64,000 nucleotides of DNA from Neoceratodus forsteri (lineage: Eukaryota > Chordata > Ceratodontiformes > Ceratodontidae): contig CM057456.1 in NCBI GenBank assembly GCA_016271365.2, positions 886,410,001 to 886,474,000 on the forward strand, written 5' to 3'. Numbering within the stretch: the first letter of the stretch is position 1; every line of letters starts with the position of its first letter. The translations under genes were made by a program, and so were the position numbers. A model generated the notes under the pieces. That model searched no databases, had not been told where the DNA came from, and worked only from the letters and a program-made list of their open reading frames with translations. Positions 47,371 to 59,065 of the stretch are shown piece by piece.

Positions 47371-49580
47371 ATGGGACCTTGAAAAAAGTATATTAGAATC
47401 ACAGTACTGCTTAGCCTGTGTTTACCACCTAATATGAAAGACAGATATTAAAATTATCCCTGAAAAATAAACCACTTTATGGAACATAAATCAAAGTATC
47501 AAAGATAATGAAAGGTGCCAAACCATATAGTCTGTAGTTACAGAATAATCCAGGAGAAGAGTCGTGCAATTCAACTTACAGAACAGGTGGCAAGCTAAGA
47601 GGACTTGTTTTCTTCTTCTGGGCCCACCATGACCATGACTCAGACTCATAAAACCATATTAGGGCTGGCTCGTTTTCCCCTGGTGTGAGACACAGATGTG
47701 GCACACTAATAAATCATGTATAGGAGGAAACACGTGTCTGTGTCTTCTGTTCTCACCCTTTGCAGATTGTATGAGAGGTCCTTTGGCACCATGCATTCCT
47801 AACTGTTTCCGGATCTGCACTCTTTCTGTGTAGAAACAACTTAGCTTTTTGTGACTCATCATTGTTGGAGGGCATGCAAGAGGGTACCAAGTCTATCTAT
47901 CCATTGGTTAAATTAGGCAGAGACCAGCAGAAGAAGGAATTCAGCCCCCTACCACCTTTTTACTAAATTGTATGACTGATTGTTCCTGCCCCTCTGATTC
48001 CTTCTACAATGAATACTATAGGAAAGTTCCACCTCTTAGAGATGGCATTTTCCCCTCCTACAAATCTAAAGAAGTGCTTCCCCCTCCTCAATATTTCTAA
48101 CTGAACAACTGAACCTATCTCACCATACATGATGACATTTCATTGCACTAAAGTGGGGCACCATCCCTCCGAATGTCGGACAATGAGGCAAAATGTGCTA
48201 TACATCACTTGTCCTCAGAGAAAAACACTACGAATATCCAGAAAATCTGTGCATTAACCATCACCAGCTTTGCAACATATTGTTGATTACAAAGACATTT
48301 TGGTTTAAAATGGTAAAGAGTAGAATGCTGGACAGTCCCCATACAGCTCAACCTTTTATCACCCAAATGTGTAATAAGTTGTGCTTCAAAAGGGCAAAAT
48401 GTGTGACACATCATCACATTATGACATTGCAAGCCCCAAACCCTGTAGGGTTCATTGCATTAATGTTTATAATGTTTGCTAACAACTGAGTATCACAGAT
48501 TATTAATGAAGTCACAGTGGTTTGGAATATTGCATTCTCCATGTGGAATAGAAGGTTTCTGAAAGGTAAAATGAGTGATGGACCTAGTAATGTGTGACTA
48601 TTGAGATGTACAGTATGTTCCCCTCTCCAATCAAGTGATTCACCCTCCTAATGTGACATGCCTCTCACCCCTCACCTGAACTAGGTACATCACCTTGACA
48701 TTCTCCAATCACAACATCAACAGTCGATGTAACTTTTCACAAGATCGCCACTTCCCATCAACAGATCAGTAACATATTTCCAATACAAATAGCAAATCTT
48801 GGAATTGTATAGCTCAGATTTCCAATGTCAACTTGTGTTGTCATTAATAAAGGATGCATGTGTTGAAAGTAGGGAACACCCCTGAGGGTGTCCTCACCAC
48901 AGGCTTTGCTCTCACACGTTCTCCAAAGATTAATTCCCGATTCCATAAATATGTTACTTTTCCATGGTCAACAAAAACTGGGTCTCCAACTCCCACTCCA
49001 ACCCCAAATCTATGATATTGGTGACCAAGTGCAGATGGGGGAGAGACCCAATGGCATCTGACCTTCTTTTAAATCCCCCACCGCATTGCTAAACACGTGG
49101 GTTTGTATTTGAAGCAAAACTAAAAGCAGATAGAAAGCAGCATGGACTCAGCATTGAGGAGTCCAGATCAGAGCAAAAATGAACTGGATCCATCAGGTGG
49201 ATATGGCATTTTCAAAATGATACCGCTCAATATGAGAACTGCAACAAAATAAATAGGATCCCAGTGTGAAAAAAAAATTGAAAAGTCATAAAAGGAAACA
49301 CCCAGACAGGCTGAAGCAGGTGTGAATGACATTACTGAGCAAGAATGTCACATTTAGACATTGTTAAAGCAAAAATATAGATAGGCTGTGCACCAGTTTA
49401 ATTCTGTATCCAAATGCAAAACGTGCTAGATCAATAAATGTAACATAAACCTAAATCATGCATGTTCAGCCGAGCCCATAGATCCCAGACATGGGTGCAC
49501 CACACATGATCAAACTTGACCCAGCAATGCAAAGCAATTTAGCTCCAACGGTGGCACTCTAAAAAGTGGCACCCATGCTC
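47371..49580. other. No recognisable gene
   Basis: Several short frames exist (for example 48193-48489) with no domain I recognise. There is no structured repeat longer than the local AT background. Confidence 0.45.
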
Positions 49581-49589
49581 ATCTGCACT

Positions 49590-49885
49590 TTTCAGAAATG
49601 GCAAACAATGAGGTTCAGCACACATAACCTCACAAATGGGATGCCACTAGGAGAAATATCTTCACATCCTTAGTAAACTTACTTACAGCTTTTTAAAGTT
49701 CCTTAATTTACATGTTTACTAATAATACTTTGATAAAGGACCTGATTTGTCTGAAATGCATCAGGCAGAACTTTTGTCTTTTATTTGAAAAATAAACTAA
49801 GGCTGTGAAGCTATTTCTCCTAGTGGCATCCCATTTCTGAGGTTGTGTGTGTCGAAACACATTTGTTTGTCATTATCAGTTGTTT
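49590..49885. repeat. Inverted repeat with 127-bp loop
   Basis: AATGGGATGCCACTAGGAGA (49639-49658) and its complement TCTCCTAGTGGCATCCCATT (49815-49834) are exact. The pairing continues imperfectly outward to about 49590 and 49885 and inward to 49672/49800. Confidence 0.65.
49728..49762 (+). ncRNA. Degenerate hammerhead-ribozyme-like motif
   Basis: The string TTGATAAAGGAC, loop CTGATTT, GTCTGAAATGC has the layout of a type I hammerhead core: CUGAUGA, short stem II (GGAC pairing with GUCU through a G-U), then GAAA. Two core bases differ from consensus (TTGATAA for CTGATGA), so activity is unlikely. Penelope-like elements are known to carry such motifs, and a Penelope-like scrap occurs 10 kb away. 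It lies in the loop of the 49590-49885 inverted repeat. Confidence 0.3.
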
Positions 49886-51400
49886 CTAAGCACCACGTCC
49901 CAGTGCACACTCATTTTCATAGCACACTTTTTGGAAATGCCCCTTTCATTGTTTTTACCCCAAATACAAAAACAAGGAGATACTTATGTTCTAGCCACCC
50001 CCCCCCAGCATAAAACTGAGGAACCAAATTATAGGGTTTCAACAGTAGAGATGGCATTTGGGGGCTATAGTCACAGTTCACTTTGCACATTTACTGTTTT
50101 TCTTAGCACTTTCTTAATTTATTTCTCTCACTGTCTGCACTCTATTATTTGTCAACACCTAGGGGTCACTGAGTTGTGTGACATCAGGCTGTTTCAAAGT
50201 TCTGCATTTCAGTTTGCACCATTTGTCCCAAACAAACCTTAAATGAAGAAAGTTAAACCCTTCAGGAAAAAACAGGAGTGCCAGTGTAAAGGGAAGCTGT
50301 GCAGTGCCTGTGAGCAGCATCTGCACACAACTGCTCAGATGCACTTCACATCGCCCCGGGACACTGCTGCTCAACAACATACCAACACCCAGTACTGAAA
50401 AAGATATCCATTGTTTTAAGGATTCCTTGGAATACAGCCCTAGGATACAGCTCACAATTTAGATAACCTATTTGAATTTCCAGCCCAGTAATAAGGATTG
50501 GCGAGTTAGGAGTTTATACAAAATCACTTTCACCTACTCACAGATTTAAACACTCATATGAATAAAGTTTAAACCTGGAGTATAAACGTGCACAGCCCAA
50601 TGAACAGCTGACAGGTATATATTGCAGCTTGGCAGGCATGGCATATCAGGGATGGAACTCGGTGTACTCAGGCTTGTAATGCATTGCTTTCCTACACAAT
50701 AACACACACACACACACACACACATATATCACAGCAAAGTGTTTCTCAGGCTGAACACTAGTCCTGCAAAAGCCCAGAAACAACAACAACTGCCCCCATG
50801 TGGAAACCACCCAGGAAACTGTCAGGGTACCTTTTCCTGTCTGCTGTACACACTCCGGGTACACGCTTTGGCAAGACAGATCAGCAGCACAGCAATTAAC
50901 CTAGAGTTGGAACTAGATGGGTACCAATTTTAATACGGCTTTGACAAAATAGTTTTCTAACCTGTAAACCAAGTTCCTTAATTCCACATAAAAATAAAAC
51001 AGCTTTACTTGAAGTTGCTCTAAGTGTATAAAGACACCAGTTCTAATCTTGACACTGCAAAGAGCAAGAATTAATGTAATTCTTAACTCTATTCCCATAC
51101 CCCATCCTTACCCCTTTCACAAGTTCATTCAATGCCTTGGGATTATTTATTCATCATCCCGTTCGTTGAACACCAGATCCTAACAGCATTAAAATCCAGG
51201 ATTAAATTAGTAAACATGTAAACTAAGCAACTTGAAAGAGCTGTCAAACTTGCCAAATCTGCCAAGGCATCCTGTCAAGATCACACAGGGAGGGACGCGC
51301 AGTTGAGAACCGCAAGGTCAAAATGGCACGAGTGGGGTAGGATTTTGTTTACTTAATCTAGTGTGGTTTTCAATCATGCTACATTACACTGTCCACACAG
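49886..51400. other. No recognisable gene; (CA)n at 50701-50724
   Basis: There is a frame of 131 codons at 49847-50242 without domain similarity, and a CA microsatellite. Nothing else supportable. Confidence 0.45.
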
Positions 51401-51412
51401 TGGGCATTTAGA

Positions 51413-51904
51413 TTGCACGGTATCAGACTGTGTGATTTTATGGGTAACCCATCTGCCCAAAACTATTGCCGGTACAGACAGCAAAGGATGGAGTACATTC
51501 ATGTGACTTCAAGATGGACCAGGATCAGTCAGATCATTGGCAGCTGTGGCAGGGGGATGGAAAAAGCTAGCAAGAGGCCTGGTGACAGGTTACAGCACCA
51601 CTACAGCACATTATGGGAACAGCAGCACGATGCAGTTCTCAGAAACATGTCTGTTAGTGATGGCTCAAAGCCTAGGTTTAAAGCACTAGCATCCAATGAG
51701 ATGTATGAGGAGATCAAAGGAAGAATGCATCATGTAGTGGTAAAACAGGAAAGAGTGGGGTCTCTTGACACATGGAGTGTGCATCCAGACTGTGCAACAC
51801 ATTCGTGGATGGTTGAGTTTAGTAGTGTAGTGTTTATCTCCCATGGGCTGTCCCAGTTTTTCTTTACTGCTGAGTCTAGCCAGGAATCTAGTACACTCTG
51901 AATG
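51413..51904 (+). CDS. Orphan open frame, 162 codons, function unknown
   Basis: This is the longest frame in the 47-53 kb interval that no TE family explains. The product would be basic in its first half (RYRQQRMEY, SRWTRISQIIG, KRPGDRLQHHYSTLWEQQ), suggesting a helical, possibly DNA-binding segment. It then has a stretch MHHVVVKQERVGS and an aromatic C-terminus. There is no signal peptide or membrane helix. The start shown is the first ATG. It could be chance, a decayed transposase accessory frame, or an exon piece. I cannot name a family. Confidence 0.2.
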
Positions 51905-53030
51905 CATAACTTGGCGCACATCTGTAGCACTCTGTCCCCTTGACTTTCCCCTTTGACAGTTTGCTCACCTGGTTTGCCCCCAAAACAGCCCTAAAAAGAA
52001 AAAAAAAACAGAGAAGTACTCATCTGCAATCTGCCTGTTTAAAACCACCCTTTTCCTTGTCATTGCAAGTGCGGATGTGTACAGTACTTCACTGCTCACA
52101 GAGGTGCCACCACTGGGAATTTAGTAAACAAAATTAAACTGCAATTTGACAGCAGTGCCCTTCCAACACACACGTACACATACACACACACAAAAATACC
52201 AAGGGGGGGTTCCTAATAAATACCAAAGCGTTGCCATTCCCAGGGACCAGAAAGCAAAAAAACTTCCATTCATTTGCAAAAAAAAAAAAAAGTAATTCAC
52301 ATCTACCACTCTGATCTTTAATGTAAATGTTTATTTCAAAACGTATCTGCAAACAGCATGTCCTTTCATGAAGGATCCCCATAAGTAACAAAAGAGTGAA
52401 ATTGGAAAATCAGATAGCTGAGCAAGGCCAAGGGAACCACAATAGAGCTATCAAAGCTCAAAGTGCTGCTGCTGTGACGTCAGATCTCGCCCCCATCTCC
52501 TCCGATTCAATCGCCACCACACAGTGACATAAAAACATTTGTTATCAAAATGCTTGCCATGACACATTCTTACAGAGAATAATGCTCTCATTCTAAATAT
52601 TCTTTCTGCACCCCACCCCCAGTCTTAAACAACATTGTACAAAACTGCAAAGAAAAAACATTACTTGCATCAGCCACTTGGTAAAATACTGAGAAATGAT
52701 GTCCCAGCCATTGCAGCAAACAAGCCCAAAACATATCATTGTGAAAAAGCTGGATGCTAGCTAACAAAACTAAATCACATCTGGGAACTCAACGGGGTAT
52801 GTATCCTGCACAAACCAAACTGATGAAAAAAGTCCAGGTCTCAACAACAGGTACTAAACTTGGTTCGGCATCTAAAAAGGTTGAACCACTTGCAATAAAT
52901 CCCCATGCCTGGGATAATATAGCCTGTTGTCTGTGGATAATATATGGAAATCAGTTGAAGACAAAACAAATTTATTAAAACATCTAGTAATAAGGCTCAG
53001 GGCTCACAGATCTACAGGAATTCCTGTATT
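51905..53030. other. No recognisable gene; CA-rich and A-rich tracts
   Basis: Simple sequence occurs at 52167-52195 (CA-rich) and 52278-52291 (A run). A TGACGTCA-like word (GTGACGTCAG) sits at 52473, without other promoter features that I could support. Confidence 0.4.
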
Positions 53031-53035
53031 TTACA

Positions 53036-53990
53036 GGAAACAAGATCCCAGATCTGCAGGCAATAATGACAGAGGCTAAACTGGACACAGTAGCCATTAG
53101 CGAGACATGGTTCACCAGTAACCACACTTGGGGGACTTTAGTACCCGGTTATGTACTGTTCAGAAGAGACCAAGGTACAAAAAGGAGGGTGGAGTGGCCC
53201 TTTATGTCAATGAAAATATCAAAGCTACAGAAATTCAGAATACACCTAAGGTGCCAGAAGAACTGTGGGTCACCCTGGAAACAGGAAATGGGACAGCAAT
53301 ACGAACTGGGGTTGTCTACAGGCTTCCAGACCAGGGGGAGGACACAGACACATTACTGTTAGAAGATATACAAAACATGACAGCTAAAGGGGAGGTTCTG
53401 ATAATGGGAGACTTCAATTGCCAGATACAGATTGGTCAATACCAACAGGAACATCTGCCAGAACTAGACACATAGTATATTCCCTGCAGTGGGAGGGACT
53501 CAAACAACTGGTACAACCACCCACAAGAGATACTGCTATCCTAGAGCTAGTATTGACTAACAGGGAAAGGATCGCAGATCTCCAGGCAGAAGGTCACCTG
53601 GGGGCCAGTGACCATCACAAGGTATGGTTCAATTTGGCCACTACAACTAAATTATCCCATTCCAAGGCAAAACTATGGGACTTCAGAGGAGCTGACTTTG
53701 ATAAGATGGCCAACAGAGTTAAGCTATCCCTGGCAAGAAGAAATACAGGTGAGCGGGGTACAGGCAAAGTGGGCAAACATTAAGGATGCAATACTTGAAG
53801 CAACATCCCACTGTGTTAAAGAGAAAAGGAAGTGCAAAAGAAGAAGGAAACCACTTTGGTTCTCAAAAACAGTAGCAGAAAAGGTCAGCTCCAAAAGGCT
53901 GTCCTTCAGGAAATATAAGGGAATGCAAGGGGATGAAGATGGGAGGCATACCAAACATCCCAAAGGGAAGCAAGGAAGGCAGTAAGGCAG
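53036..53990 (+). pseudogene. CR1 ORF2 endonuclease domain, frameshifted
   Basis: Frames in turn show NKIPDLQAIMTEAKLD and VAISETWF (catalytic E, 53096), GGVALYVNENI, TGVVYRLP, VLIMGDFN (GDFN, about 53397), then DTDWS, LELVLTNRERIADL and GASDHHKVWF (catalytic SDH intact, about 53600). At least three shifts separate these pieces (near 53130-53200, 53420 and 53750). The first strand of the fold (N-A-R-S block) is missing, placing the 5' truncation near 53036. Confidence 0.85.
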
Positions 53991-54239
53991 ACAAAGGCCC
54001 AAATTGAGGAAACACTAGCACAAACAGTACAAGAAGGTGACAAGACTTTCTATAGATACATTAGTGAAAGGAGAAAAGTCCAGAGGGGGTATTGCTAAGA
54101 TTAAAGGAGATAAGGGGGCATGTGAGGAGGACCATGTAAAAGCATCTATCCTAAACAGATACTTCTGCTAGTATTTACTGAAGAGAAGGTAGGGCAGGGC
54201 CAACAGCTCAGCACCATGGACACAGGGGAGAGGGAGGTG

Positions 54240-55526
54240 AGCACTACTTCCTTTACAAAAGAAAGGGTCCTACAAGAGCTCGATAAGCTCGGGTTGGACA
54301 AGGCAATGGGACCAGATGGCATACATCCCAGGGTACTAAAGGAACTAAGGGTGGAACTAGTACAGCCATTATCAGAACTGTTTAGTAGTCACTGAGCACA
54401 GAAGAGGTCCCAGAAAACTGGAGAAGGGCTCATGTGATCCTGCTCCACAAGAGTGGTAGCAGGGAGGAGGCAGGGAACTACAGACCAGTCAGTTTTACCT
54501 CAGCAGTGGGCAAGATTATGGAGGCACTCCTTAAGGAAAGAATAGTGCAACACCTGGGAATCCATAGGAGCACAGGATCCAAGACAGCATGGGTTTACAA
54601 CAGGAAGGTCCCGTCAAACTAATCTCATAGATTTCTTTGACTGGATAACCAGAGTGGTGGACCAAGGGGGAGCAGTTGATGTTGCCTACCTTGACTTCAG
54701 CAAAGCTTTCGATACCGTTCCACATAGAAAATTGATTAATAAGCTGAGAAGGCTCAGGGTGGGTCAGAAGTGGTCAACTGGGTGGCAAAGTGGTTGGCGG
54801 GCAGAAAACAGAGAGTGGTGGTAAATGGTGCACAGTCAGAAGAGATGCAAGTCACAAGTGGGGTACTTCAGGGATCAGTCCTGGGTCCAGTCCTCTTCAA
54901 TATCTTCATCAGTGACATTGCAGATAGATTGGAGGGTAAGGTTTGTCAGTTTGCAGAGGACATCAAGATCTGCAACACAGCAGATGATCCAGATGGGGTT
55001 GGCAGAATAAGAAGAGATCTGGATAAACTGGCAAAATGGTCAGAAGAGTGGCAAATGGGGTTTAACACAAAGAAGTGCAAGATCATGCACATAGGGAAGA
55101 TAAACTCTATAGGTTGGGAGAGGAGTTGCTGGCAGTCACAAGAGAAGAAAGAGACTTGGGCATCATCATCATCATCACAGATGACCTGAAATCATCTAAG
55201 CAGACCACTAAAGCAGTAGGTAAGGCTAGGGTGATGTTGGGGTGTATTAGTAGGGGTATCACAAGTCGTAAGAGGGAGGTAATAATCTCTCTTAACAAGA
55301 CACTGGTTAGGCCCCATCTGGAGTATTGCATGCAGTACTGGAGGCCATTCCTTCACAAGGACATTAACCAAATTGAGGCAGTCCAGAGAAGGGCAACCAA
55401 AATGGTGCAGGGACTGCATCAGAAAACATACGAGGACAGATTAATGGAGCTCAATATGTATACCCTAGAGCAAAGGAAAGAGAGAGGTGATATGATTGAA
55501 GCATTCAAACACCTTAAGGGCATTAA
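54240..55526 (+). pseudogene. CR1 ORF2 reverse transcriptase, FAED active site
   Basis: RT blocks are MGPDGIHPRVLKELR (54307-54350), VILLHKSGSREEAGNYRPVSF, SAVGKIMEALLKERI, VAYLDFSKAFDTVPHRKLI (54680-54735, another frame), then the frame 54770-55189 with GVLQGSVLGPVLFNIFISD and CQFAEDIKICN. The catalytic box reads FAED instead of FADD (54950-54961), losing the first of the paired aspartates. A short (ATC)n expansion at 55159-55177 adds residues after DLGI. The frame 55075-55526 carries LVRPHLEYCMQYWRP and QIEAVQRRATKMV. Confidence 0.85.
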
Positions 55527-55725
55527 GGAAAAATTATTCACCATAGTAATGTTGTTTCTTCTAATGGAGTCTTGCTGTATTCAGACACAATGCAGTTAGC
55601 CCCAGCACTTGAACTGCCCCAGAGAGGAAAGAGTTAACTCTATGCAGAAGCATAGAACGTTGAGCTCGAGCTCGGTTTTCAAACCTCTGTCTGTGGTACT
55701 TCCCAGTGTAACCGTCAGATTCTTA
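55527..55725. repeat. DIRS left inverted terminal repeat
   Basis: 55568-55725 is a near-perfect reverse complement of 61040-61196 (blocks GTCTTGCTGTATTCAGACA, GCAGAAGCATAGAACGTTGA, TGTGGTACTT). The outer 41 bp (55527-55567) are unique to this end, a known feature of DIRS ends. Confidence 0.9.
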
Positions 55726-55990
55726 TGAGCACACTAACTAACATACTATAGTATGGAAATTGTTCAACATATAGCCAAAAGGCAAAAAATAATTTCTGGG
55801 CTCAAAAGACTCAAGTAGAGAACCCAAGAAGGAAAGGTAGTGACAATATTTAAGTATAAAACACCAGAAAAATAATAACAACATCCACGCCACCCAACAG
55901 GGAGGGTACAAGGTACATTCCTAAGGTGCAACACTGTACCTGCCAGCCCACTTCCCAAAAAACAGCTTCTAAGAGGGGAGGCGGGGGGAG

Positions 55991-56096
55991 GTCTGAATAC
56001 AGCAAGACTCCATTAGAAAAAACAACATTACTATGGTGAGTAATTTTTTCTTCAAACAACATGAAGTCTTGCTGTATTCAGACATAATGCAGACTA
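55991..56096. repeat. DIRS internal complementary region
   Basis: 55991-56049 is the reverse complement of the extreme left end and 56044-56096 of the extreme right end (CTTCATGTTGTTTGAA). The two meet head to head. In DIRS elements this region templates completion of the ends and formation of a circular intermediate. Here it predicts the circle junction TTTGAA/GAAAAA, agreeing with the boundaries called above. Confidence 0.9.
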
Positions 56097-56131
56097 CCAA
56101 GCAGTTCCCTATGGAGGAGTGAATGCAGAAC

Positions 56132-57314
56132 CTACTTTGGGAAGAGGCTCTGCAGTACTGCTGTGCCAAACCTAGCATCACTCCTAGCCTGAATGTCCAG
56201 GGAGTAATTCTTGGTACAAGTATGTACTGTTTTCCAGGTGGCTGCTTTACAGCTCTCTAACAAAGGTATATCTCTGGCCGCAGCTAGAGAAGCAGCTGTA
56301 CCCCTAGTCGAATGAGCCCTCAGGCCTGAAGGGGGCGTTATACCCAACTTGTTATAACAGAATTGTATACAAGAAACAATCCACCTAGCAATAGTTCTTT
56401 TAGTGGCAGGCTTACTTTTCCCCATTTCACCATAAGTGAGGAACAATTGAAGACAGTCATTTCTATGTGCTTTAGTATGCTCAGTGTAGTAGCTAAGGGC
56501 CCGCTTAACATCCAGACTGTGTAATCTTCTTTCACCTGAAGAAGAATGATCAGCAAAAAACACAGGGAGAGATATAGACTGCTTCAGATGAAAATCCAGT
56601 ACCACTTTGGGCAAGAACCTCCTATTGGTTCTTAGGACCACGTTGTCCCTATGGAAGGAGATGAAGTCAGGTTCAACTGACAGAGCCTGTAATTCACTAA
56701 TCCACCTGGCAGAAGTAATAGCTACCAGGAACACAGTTTTCCAGGTCAAGTACTTCAATTTGGCCGAAGTCAGAGGTTCAAAGGGTGGCTGCATAAGCTG
56801 AGCTATGCAGACATTAAGATCCCCAAGGCGGAGTGGGCTCCCTAAAGGGAGGATTAATGTGAATCAGACCTTTGAAAAACTTTCTGAAAACAGGATGAGA
56901 TGCCAGGGAACAGCCCTTCCCTGCTGAGAGGAATGCAGAGACAGCTGCTAGTTGAACCTTCAGAATGGCAGGTCTAAGGCCTAGACCATTCCGATGAACT
57001 AGATAATCTAAGGTTTTGGAAATGTCTGCAGAATCAGGCAGGATGCCTTTCTGAGAGCACCAAATACTGAACCTTTTCCATTTGGAGTTGTAAGTTTTTC
57101 TAGTGGAAGGCTTCCTGGAGACCTTCAGAATATCCAGAACTCCCTGAGAAAGATCTAGTGCTGCACATTCTAACTCTTCAAGAACCAGGCCTTGAGATTG
57201 AGAGACTGAAGATTGGGGTACCAGATCTGTCCCTGGGAGGAGGACAGGAGATTGTATGTCCTGGGCAGAGACAGGGGACGTGACACTGACAAGAACAGCA
57301 GTAGAGGATACCAT
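56132..57314 (-). pseudogene. DIRS ORF3: tyrosine recombinase
   Basis: The N-terminal (core-binding) domain is open from 57314 to 56814: LKVSRKPSTRKTYNSKWKRF, then HPVFRKFFKGL. A single frameshift near 56815 leads to the catalytic domain (56794-56132): FLVAITSARWISELQAL (catalytic Arg), LRAHSTRGTAASLA (His-x-x-Arg) and HTCTKNYSLD (nucleophilic Tyr). All the diagnostic residues I can see are retained. It joins circular element DNA to genomic targets without making duplications. It overlaps the end of ORF2 by about 145 bp. Confidence 0.9.
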
Positions 57315-59065
57315 GGCTGTCTGCCCAATCTGGAGCCACCAGTATCACTGTGCAGGGTTGAGTCCTGATCTTGATCAGAACTCTGAACAGCAGAGGGAAG
57401 GCATAGAGTAACCTGCCCTTCCAGTCCAAAAAGAGAACATCCTGGGGAACCGTCCCCAGGACTGGAGGTCTGCAACAAAACAGAGGAAGTTGATGATTGT
57501 CCGGTGCTGCAAAGAGATCTATCTCTGGAGTGCCCCACCTGGAGAAGATGACCTTCAGGATCTGAGGATCCAGGGACCATTCGTGATGTCCCTGTGAAAT
57601 TCTGCTCAGAGCATCTGCTAGTACGTTGTCCTTCCCTGGAAGGTGAACTGCTACCAGAGAAGTCTGAAGAGCATAGGCCAGAGACCACAGCTTCATGGCC
57701 TCTGTGCACAAGGCCGAGGACCAAGTGCCTCCCTGTTTGTTGATGTACCACATTGTGGTGGTGTTGTCTGTCCTGACTTGGATCACCTTGCCCTTGACTG
57801 AATCCAAGAAGCTGTGCAGGGCTAGGAAAACTGCCCTGAGTTCCAGGAGATTGATATGAAGGAGACACTCTTGTGGGGACCAGACCCCTTGAGCTGTCAG
57901 GGCTCCCAGGTGGGCTCCCCACCCTAGGAGAGAAGCATCCATAGTTAGAACTACTGATGGGACTTGAAGGAGAAATGGAACCCCTTGTCTGAGGTTATCC
58001 TGGTCCAGCCACCACTGGAGAGCTTGGACCAGAGTCTGAGTCACTGGGATCAGTTTGGTAAATGAATCCTTCTTTTGAGACCAAAAACACCTTAGATGAA
58101 ACTGAATGTCCCTCATCTGGAACCTTGCTCCCTGCACCACTGCCGTGGAAGTTGCCATGTGACCCAGGAGCTGGAGGAACTGTCTTGCTGGGCGGGAGAC
58201 CTGAGGTCGAAAGGAGGAAGCAAGATCCACTAGGGCATTCATCCTTGCCAGAGGAAGGAAGGCTTTTGCTTGTACAGTGTCCAACTCTATGTCTATAAAG
58301 GTGAGAAGTTAAACTGGTTCGAGGACAGACTTTGGAAGATTGAGAAGAAACCCCAAGGAGCTGAGTAGGTCCTGGGTAGTTTGAAGAGCTGACTTGACCT
58401 GTAAAGGTGACTGAACCACTAAGAGCCAGTCGTCCAGATACAGGAAGATGATGATACCCTGTCTTCTGAGGTAAGCCACCACTACTGCAAGGCACTTTCT
58501 GAACACCCTTGGAGCTGATGTTAGGCCGAATGGCATAGCTCTGAATTGGTAATGGCCTGAAGGCAACTCAAACCTGAGGTATTTTTTGTGGGAGCACCTG
58601 ATAGGAATATGGAAGTAGGCATCCTTGAGGTCCAGAGATGCTAGCCAATCCCCTGGCCTTAGAGAGGGAAGGATTATTCCCAGAGTTACCATTTTGAATT
58701 TGGGCTTTGAAATGTGTTTGTTCAAATACCTTAGGTCTAGGATAGGTCACCACTCCCCTGTTTTCTTTGGGGGTAAGGAAGTACCTGGAGTACAGTCCTT
58801 TTCCTCTGCGCTGAGTAGGAACCTTTTCTATAGCTCTGAGAGCTAGAAGAGAGGAAACCTCTGCCTCTAGGGCAATGGTTTCCGAGAGTGATGCAGGTGG
58901 AAAAGACTTGGCCCTCTTTTTTGGAATATTTTTGAAGCTGAGGTCCAGTCCCTGGCTTACTACTTCCAGGACCCACTTGTCTGAGGTCACAGACTTCCAG
59001 ACCTGGAAGTAGTAAGCCAGCCAGCCTCCTTCTGGAAACGGGGGAGTCGACCCGGGCTGACACAT
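57170..59065 (-). pseudogene. DIRS ORF2: reverse transcriptase, RNase H, methylase-like C-terminus
   Basis: ORF2 starts at the ATG in TGATG. The first frame runs to YFLTPKENRGV; a shift plus a stop near 58735-58740 leads to DLRYLNKHISKPKF and WLASLDLKDAYFHIPI, FRAMPFGLTSAPRVF and FLYLDDWLL (catalytic YLDD). After an in-frame stop (58309) the same frame continues as RNase H: TMDASLLGWGAHL (D), LLELRAVFLAL (E), VRTDNTTTMWY (D) and NVLADALSR (D), then FAAPDNHQLP. Near 57322 a shift moves the end to PWYPLLLFLSVSRPLSLP, ending LKAWFLKS at 57170, the methylase-like end of DIRS ORF2. Confidence 0.88.

Larger units (their letters stand above)
53036..55526 (+). mobile_element. CR1 LINE, 5'-truncated, part before the DIRS insertion
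   Basis: The element begins inside the endonuclease domain and continues through RT to the ERGDMIEAFKHLKGI block, where a DIRS element is inserted. It resumes at 61209. Its RT is close in sequence to the minus-strand CR1 at 31754-35765 (for example KEL-R, LHKSGSR-EAGNYR and LDFSKAFDTVPHRK-L). Confidence 0.85.

Noticed and set aside
52470..52482. CRE-like GTGACGTCAG as a promoter element
   Set aside because: A single short word with no accompanying core promoter or transcript-like frame.
57325..57922. Second open frame of about 200 codons overlapping the DIRS RNase H on the same strand
   Set aside because: Ser/Gln/Gly-rich shadow of the RNase H frame. Only its last part (57322 to 57170) is real, as the shifted end of ORF2.
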